A stretch of DNA of 8,615 nucleotides from an uncultured Prevotella sp. (GTDB taxonomy: Bacteria > Bacteroidota > Bacteroidia > Bacteroidales > Bacteroidaceae): contig CAKQFW010000082.1 in the NCBI GenBank assembly GCA_934230965.1, positions 1 through 8,615 of the forward strand. Reading direction: 5' to 3'. Each line of letters starts with the position of its first letter. The stretch's first letter is position 1. The position numbers and the translations under genes are program-made. Under the pieces are notes generated by a model that had not been told where the DNA came from, made no database searches, and worked only from the letters and a program-made list of their open reading frames with translations. Positions 5,256 to 8,615 of the stretch are shown one piece after another.

Positions 5256-6461
5256 ATGACTTTTGCACAAACACCTTTTCACGATATTGCTTTCGTTATG
5301 GCTCGACGTGTTGCTATATTAGCGACTCGCTGTGCTGATGGCTTGTCGTCTCGTAGCGTGGCGAAGCATCTGATATACATTATATATATGTGTGTGTTGC
5401 TGCTGTGCCCCGTCGGACTAATGGGGCAGACCTTTGGCTGGTCGTGGATAAAGGGCTCGGAGCAAAAGATAGGTGGGCACCAATGGTTCAGGCAAACGTA
5501 TACTAATTTAGGCACGGTGCACGATGCCACGTTGCGTGTGGCCACCACAGGATATGTGAAGGTGTATGTGAATGGGCGACAGGTAAGCACCGACCCCATA
5601 ACGCCTTACCGCCCTACAAACTCGGGCGAGGCGGTGGCTCTGACCTATCATGTGGCGCCCTTCTTGCGCCCCGATAGTGTGCATATTGCGGTATGGTATG
5701 CGCCTGTGCCACAGGTAAATGATAGCTACCAACTGGCGGTCAGCTTCTTCGGCGAGGATGTTGATGGTGAGCGTTTTGGCTTTCAAACGGATGATACGTG
5801 GCTGTGTAGGCCCGCTGCATCGTGGTATTATGACGATGCTGGTGTTATGGGCGAAGGAAGCGACGGCTGTGCCATGCAACCTGAATGGACTTTTGGCGAT
5901 ACTGATTGGGCGCTTTGGCAACCTGCCCAGGTGGTAAACGAGCTGGGTTGTAGGCTCGTTGTTGAGGCCGACAGCCGTGAACGCCTACGTTTAAAGCGTG
6001 TGTACAAAGCCAGCTTATGTAACAGCGCGCTTGATAATGAACAATTGTCTGCAGCAAACAGTAGACTGTTAATGGCAAATAGTCAGTTGATAATTACTAA
6101 TAACCATTTGGAAACCAATAATAATAAGCTCGTGAAGTCTAACCATTCGTTGTTTATGACAAGCAATCTGACAATGGTTGCTAGTAAAGAGCGGGTTACA
6201 GCCGTTTTCTCCCAGCCTTTCTTTGGCTTTGTGCGGGTTACAATGCGCGGTGCACGGCGTGGCGAACGCATTGTAACCGACAACGGTCTAGCGTATATTT
6301 GCAACAATCAGATGGATGAACAGCTGTTTAATAGGTTTATTCCTTGCCAGCAAAATGTGTTTTCAGTGATGGGCGACCACCGTTTTAAGGCTTCACAGGT
6401 GCAGTATGTTGAAGGCTTAGAACTGTCAACCTACATGCTTTTGCCCTGGATGAATAACTAA
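5256..6461 (+). CDS. Exported protein resembling the beta-sandwich half of alpha-L-rhamnosidase (GH78), no catalytic barrel
   Basis: The 401-residue protein has a hydrophobic signal segment at about 39-57 (ending GLMGQ). The start is uncertain: 5256 follows a putative promoter, while 5298 (MARRVAIL) gives a more ordinary signal peptide. Residues 60-250 resemble the N-terminal domain of bacterial alpha-L-rhamnosidases: W64 I, FRQTY at 78, Gly-Tyr at 99-100, VYVNGRQV at 103-110, a tyrosine-rich YHVAPFLRPD turn, and WTF-DTDW near 211. Residues 313-391 resemble the following jelly-roll (DEQLFNRF, HRFKASQVQYVEGLEL). At this point full-length enzymes enter the (alpha/alpha)6 barrel, but this one ends ten residues later, so hydrolase activity is not expected. 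Residues 261-302 are a heptad insert. A carbohydrate-binding role or a truncated gene are both possible. Confidence 0.65.
   Translation: MTFAQTPFHDIAFVMARRVAILATRCADGLSSRSVAKHLIYIIYMCVLLLCPVGLMGQTFGWSWIKGSEQKIGGHQWFRQTYTNLGTVHDATLRVATTGYVKVYVNGRQVSTDPITPYRPTNSGEAVALTYHVAPFLRPDSVHIAVWYAPVPQVNDSYQLAVSFFGEDVDGERFGFQTDDTWLCRPAASWYYDDAGVMGEGSDGCAMQPEWTFGDTDWALWQPAQVVNELGCRLVVEADSRERLRLKRVYKASLCNSALDNEQLSAANSRLLMANSQLIITNNHLETNNNKLVKSNHSLFMTSNLTMVASKERVTAVFSQPFFGFVRVTMRGARRGERIVTDNGLAYICNNQMDEQLFNRFIPCQQNVFSVMGDHRFKASQVQYVEGLELSTYMLLPWMNN
6036..6182 (+). repeat. 21-bp in-gene tandem repeat encoding N-x-x-L heptads
   Basis: Seven successive 21-bp units start at 6036, 6057, 6078, 6099, 6120, 6141 and 6162. 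The first six each encode Asn at heptad position 1 and Leu at position 4: N261, N268, N275, N282, N289, N296 and L264, L271, L278, L285, L292, L299. The seventh begins with Ser and is degenerate. The DNA units are diverged while the amino-acid pattern is kept. The array sits in a surface region between the two beta-sandwich parts and could form a short coiled coil. Confidence 0.8.
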
Positions 6462-6515
6462 TGAATCGTTACTTTGTCCTCTTATCATCCTTTGTTTATG
6501 TCTCTTGTTTAGTGG

Positions 6516-6966
6516 TTATCCACACCTTTTTGCCCTCTTATTGTGGATAACTTTGTTGGTAACTGTGGGAAACTTTGCTTATAACTGTGTATATCTTTGT
6601 TGATAACTGTGGATAACTTTAGGTTGAATTGTGGATAACTATGCTTGATAGTTGTGGATAACCATGCTTTATTATGTGGATAACTTGTTTCTTTTCTGTG
6701 CATAATTGTGTTTATAACTGTTGATAACATTGTTGTATCTTGTGGATATAATGGGGATAAACTGTGTATAAACGAAGGGAAAAACGTGGATAGATGAGGA
6801 ATGAGCAGTGGATAATATAAGGATAAGTGGTGGATAATGTGGAGTAAAGAGGTTGACAATATGGTCTAATGTTGTGGATAATTGGGTTAAGAAGTGTGGA
6901 TAACCTATATAAAAGCTGTGTATAAGTGCATAAAAAAGCCGTTATCCACAGGTTGAATGTGAATAA
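6516..6966. promoter_or_regulatory. Dense DnaA-box array (oriC-like or DnaA-titrating locus)
   Basis: Thirteen perfect TTATnCACA boxes lie in 451 bp: plus-oriented at 6516 and 6942; minus-oriented, given by left base, at 6542, 6608, 6630, 6653, 6675, 6697, 6763, 6873, 6895, 6917 and 6958. Eight more match at 8 of 9 (6586, 6598, 6719, 6741, 6752, 6807, 6829, 6925). DnaA binds this 9-mer at origins and at titration or reactivation sites. The array lies beside gyrB, a frequent oriC neighbour, and AT-rich DNA follows at 6971-7000. However, both flanking genes read toward the array, so forks leaving it would meet gyrB head-on. oriC is therefore plausible but not certain. The only protein-sized frame here (minus, 6509-6859) is a product of the repeats. 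Confidence 0.85.
6542..6938 (-). repeat. 22-bp phased tandem array of DnaA-box units
   Basis: Units begin at 6542, 6564, 6586, 6608, 6630, 6653, 6675, 6697, 6719, 6741, 6763, 6785, 6807, 6829, 6851, 6873, 6895 and 6917. Every step is 22 bp except one of 23. The first nine bases of each unit are the box (TGTGGATAA consensus), well kept in most and degraded at 6564, 6785 and 6851, while the 13-bp spacers are diverged. The first three units also carry a second half-box-like word 12 bp in (6554, 6576, 6598). About two helical turns per step would place the boxes on nearly the same face. Confidence 0.9.
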
Positions 6967-6970
6967 CGGC
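6932..6970 (-). terminator. gyrB intrinsic terminator built from two inverted DnaA boxes
   Basis: On the minus strand, GCCGTTAT (6970-6963) pairs with ATAACGGC (6945-6938), and TGTG/CACA (6958-6961 with 6947-6950) continues the stem, 12 pairs in 13 with a 7-nt loop, followed by six U (6937-6932). It starts 35 nt after the gyrB stop codon. The stem contains perfect DnaA boxes at 6942-6950 and 6958-6966 in opposite orientation. Confidence 0.85.
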
Positions 6971-7005
6971 TGTATGTAGTTTTATTATAAACTTATAATG
7001 CTTTG

Positions 7006-8615
7006 TTATGCATCAATGTTTGCGTAGGTGGCGTGCTTCTCGATGAAAGCGCGGCGAGGCTCTACGTCGTCGCCCATAAGCATTGAGAAAATCTCGTCAG
7101 CCTCGGCAGCATTTTCGATGGTTACCTGTTTCAGTAGGCGCTTGGCAGGGTCCATGGTGGTCTCCCACAGCTGGTCGGCGTTCATCTCACCCAGACCTTT
7201 GTAGCGCTGTGTGTGGATAGATTTGCCATCGTCAATGCCTCCAGCATACTTGTCGAGGAAGGCTTGACGCTGCTGTTCGGTGTAGCAATACTCCTTAACC
7301 TTGTTCTTATAGGTGCAGAGGTAGAGCGGTGCTGAAGCAATATACAGGTGTCCTTCCTGAATGATGCGAGGCATAAAGCGGTAGAAGAGGGTCATAATCA
7401 GCGTGTCGATGTGTGAACCATCGACGTCGGCATCGGTCATGATGATAATCTTGTCGTAACGCAACTTGTCGATGTTTGCCTCCTTATCGTCTTCGCCATC
7501 AACGCCGAAGCGAACGCCGATACTCTGGATGATGTTCATAACGCTCTCGCTCTCAAACACTTTGTGCCACATAACCTTCTCTACGTTCAAAATCTTACCA
7601 CGCAACGGAAGGATGGCCTGAGTGTAGCGGTCGCGGCCCTGCTTGGCAGAACCACCGGCCGAGTCACCCTCGACGAGGAAGATTTCGCACTCTTTCGGGT
7701 CTTTGTTTGAGCAGTCGGCCAACTTACCAGGCAGACCTCCACCCGTCATCGGGTTCTTACGCTGTACGCTCTCACGGGCCTTGCGAGCAGCAATACGTGC
7801 TGTAGCAGCCAATATCACCTTGTCGCAAATCTGCTGAGCCTCTTTCGGGTGCTCTTCCAGATAGTAGCTCAGTGCCTCGCCTACGGCCTGCTGAACGGCG
7901 CCAGACACCTCGCTGTTGCCCAGCTTGGTCTTGGTCTGTCCCTCAAACTGTGGTTCGGCTACCTTGATAGAGATAACGGCGGTAAGGCCTTCGCGGAAGT
8001 CTTCACCAGCAATCTCAATCTTCGCTTTCTCAATTTTCTTTGAGATAACAGGGTCGTTATCGGCGTAAGCTTTCAGTGTACGGGTGAGGGCAGCACGGAA
8101 ACCTGTGAGGTGGGTACCACCTTCTATGGTGTTGATATTGTTTACATACGAGTGTATGTTCTCTGAATAGTCGGTGTTATACATGATGGCTACCTCGATA
8201 GGGAAGCCTTGCTTCTCGGTCTTGAGGTAGATAACATCGTCGAAGAGGTGTGTGCGATGACGGTCGACATAACGCACAAACTCCTTTAATCCGTCCTTGG
8301 CATGGAACGACTCCTCACGGGTTTTGCCTTCTTCGTCAGGACGCATATCGCGCAGAGTGATGCGGATGCCAGCGTTCAGGTAGGCCAGCTCGCGCATACG
8401 ACGAGCGATGATGTCCCACTGATAGTGAGTAGTGGTGAAGATGGTGGGGTCGGGCCAGAATTGCTGACGTGTACCGCGCAGTTCGGTCTCGCCTACAACC
8501 TTTACGGGGTAAAGGGGCTTGCCCTTCTCATATTCTTGCTGATATATCTTGCCATCGCGGAATACCTGTGACTTCATATGTGTCGAAAGGGCGTTAACGC
8601 AGCTCACACCTACAC
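7006..8615 (-). CDS. gyrB: DNA gyrase subunit B, 5' end beyond the window
   Basis: GyrB is the ATPase and TOPRIM subunit that, with GyrA, introduces negative supercoils. About 535 C-terminal residues are visible. The frame is open to the window edge and the first residues (VGVSCVNALS) are internal to the ATPase domain, so the GTG at 8607 is not the start. Counting from the Ser-Cys-Val region, the transducer domain is followed by the TOPRIM motifs EGDSAGGSAKQGRDR (E313), PLRGKILNVEK and DADVDG (D392, D394), and the C-terminal QRYKGLGEMN. The end (ANIDA) is normal. The ATP-binding N-terminus, roughly 115 residues, is missing. There is no sign of the long insertion of enterobacterial GyrB. Features fit GyrB better than ParE. 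Its transcription runs toward the DnaA-box array and stops at a terminator just before it. Confidence 0.96.
   Translation of the reverse strand, partial: VGVSCVNALSTHMKSQVFRDGKIYQQEYEKGKPLYPVKVVGETELRGTRQQFWPDPTIFTTTHYQWDIIARRMRELAYLNAGIRITLRDMRPDEEGKTREESFHAKDGLKEFVRYVDRHRTHLFDDVIYLKTEKQGFPIEVAIMYNTDYSENIHSYVNNINTIEGGTHLTGFRAALTRTLKAYADNDPVISKKIEKAKIEIAGEDFREGLTAVISIKVAEPQFEGQTKTKLGNSEVSGAVQQAVGEALSYYLEEHPKEAQQICDKVILAATARIAARKARESVQRKNPMTGGGLPGKLADCSNKDPKECEIFLVEGDSAGGSAKQGRDRYTQAILPLRGKILNVEKVMWHKVFESESVMNIIQSIGVRFGVDGEDDKEANIDKLRYDKIIIMTDADVDGSHIDTLIMTLFYRFMPRIIQEGHLYIASAPLYLCTYKNKVKEYCYTEQQRQAFLDKYAGGIDDGKSIHTQRYKGLGEMNADQLWETTMDPAKRLLKQVTIENAAEADEIFSMLMGDDVEPRRAFIEKHATYANIDA

Noticed and set aside
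5078..5338. Plus-strand 86-codon frame rich in Cys and Phe
   Set aside because: It runs through the terminator at 5092-5124 and the -7 element at 5225-5232 and overlaps the start of the real gene in another frame.
6509..6859. Minus-strand frame of 116 codons with repeated LSTVIN-like segments
   Set aside because: It is created by the DnaA-box repeats (TTATCCACAGTTATC reads as LSTVI). The 22-bp step does not keep frame, and no ribosome site or family signature is present.
8605..8607. GTG as the start of gyrB
   Set aside because: The reading frame is open to the window edge and the residues here are internal to the GyrB ATPase domain; the true start lies outside the window.

Overview
The window looks like a chromosomal segment of a Bacteroidota bacterium, most likely Prevotellaceae. 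This is inferred from the TTG-N19/20-TAnnTTTG promoter architecture (780-809 and 4870-4900), generally weak Shine-Dalgarno sites, and protein families typical of that group. No tRNA, rRNA or CRISPR array was seen.

Layout. 1-848 has no gene but is dense in repeats: short words repeated at 16-22 bp steps (1-240), an inverted pair of GTAG-footed palindromes resembling a REP/BIME unit (326-447), an isolated DnaA box (469-477), and a long hairpin (567-647). 849-1790 (+) encodes an Rpn-type PD-(D/E)XK nuclease/putative transposase with its own promoter. A second, diverged copy of the same hairpin lies after it (1930-2012), so the gene is bracketed by two direct copies. 2105-4376 (-) is a two-gene murein-peptide salvage unit: an SH3b + NlpC/P60 endopeptidase (YkfC-like) followed by a Tat-signal dipeptide epimerase of the enolase superfamily. 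4505-4869 has no recognisable gene. 4870-5124 carries a promoter, several hairpins and a terminator, and is predicted to give a structured RNA of about 217 nt. 5256-6461 (+) encodes an exported protein resembling the non-catalytic beta-sandwich half of GH78 alpha-L-rhamnosidases, interrupted by a perfect run of six N-x-x-L heptads. 6462-7005 is intergenic and holds an array of DnaA-box-like sites. 7006-8615 (-) is gyrB, cut by the window edge.

How the parts work together. The two minus-strand murein genes form an obvious pathway: the endopeptidase would release L-Ala-D-Glu from stem peptides and the epimerase would convert it to L-Ala-L-Glu.

The standout is the DnaA-box array: 18 successive same-strand units, nearly all exactly 22 bp apart, flanked by inverted boxes at both ends. 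The last two boxes form the stem of the predicted gyrB terminator. Both neighbouring genes are transcribed toward the array, which is unusual for an origin and leaves open a DnaA-titrating or regulatory locus.
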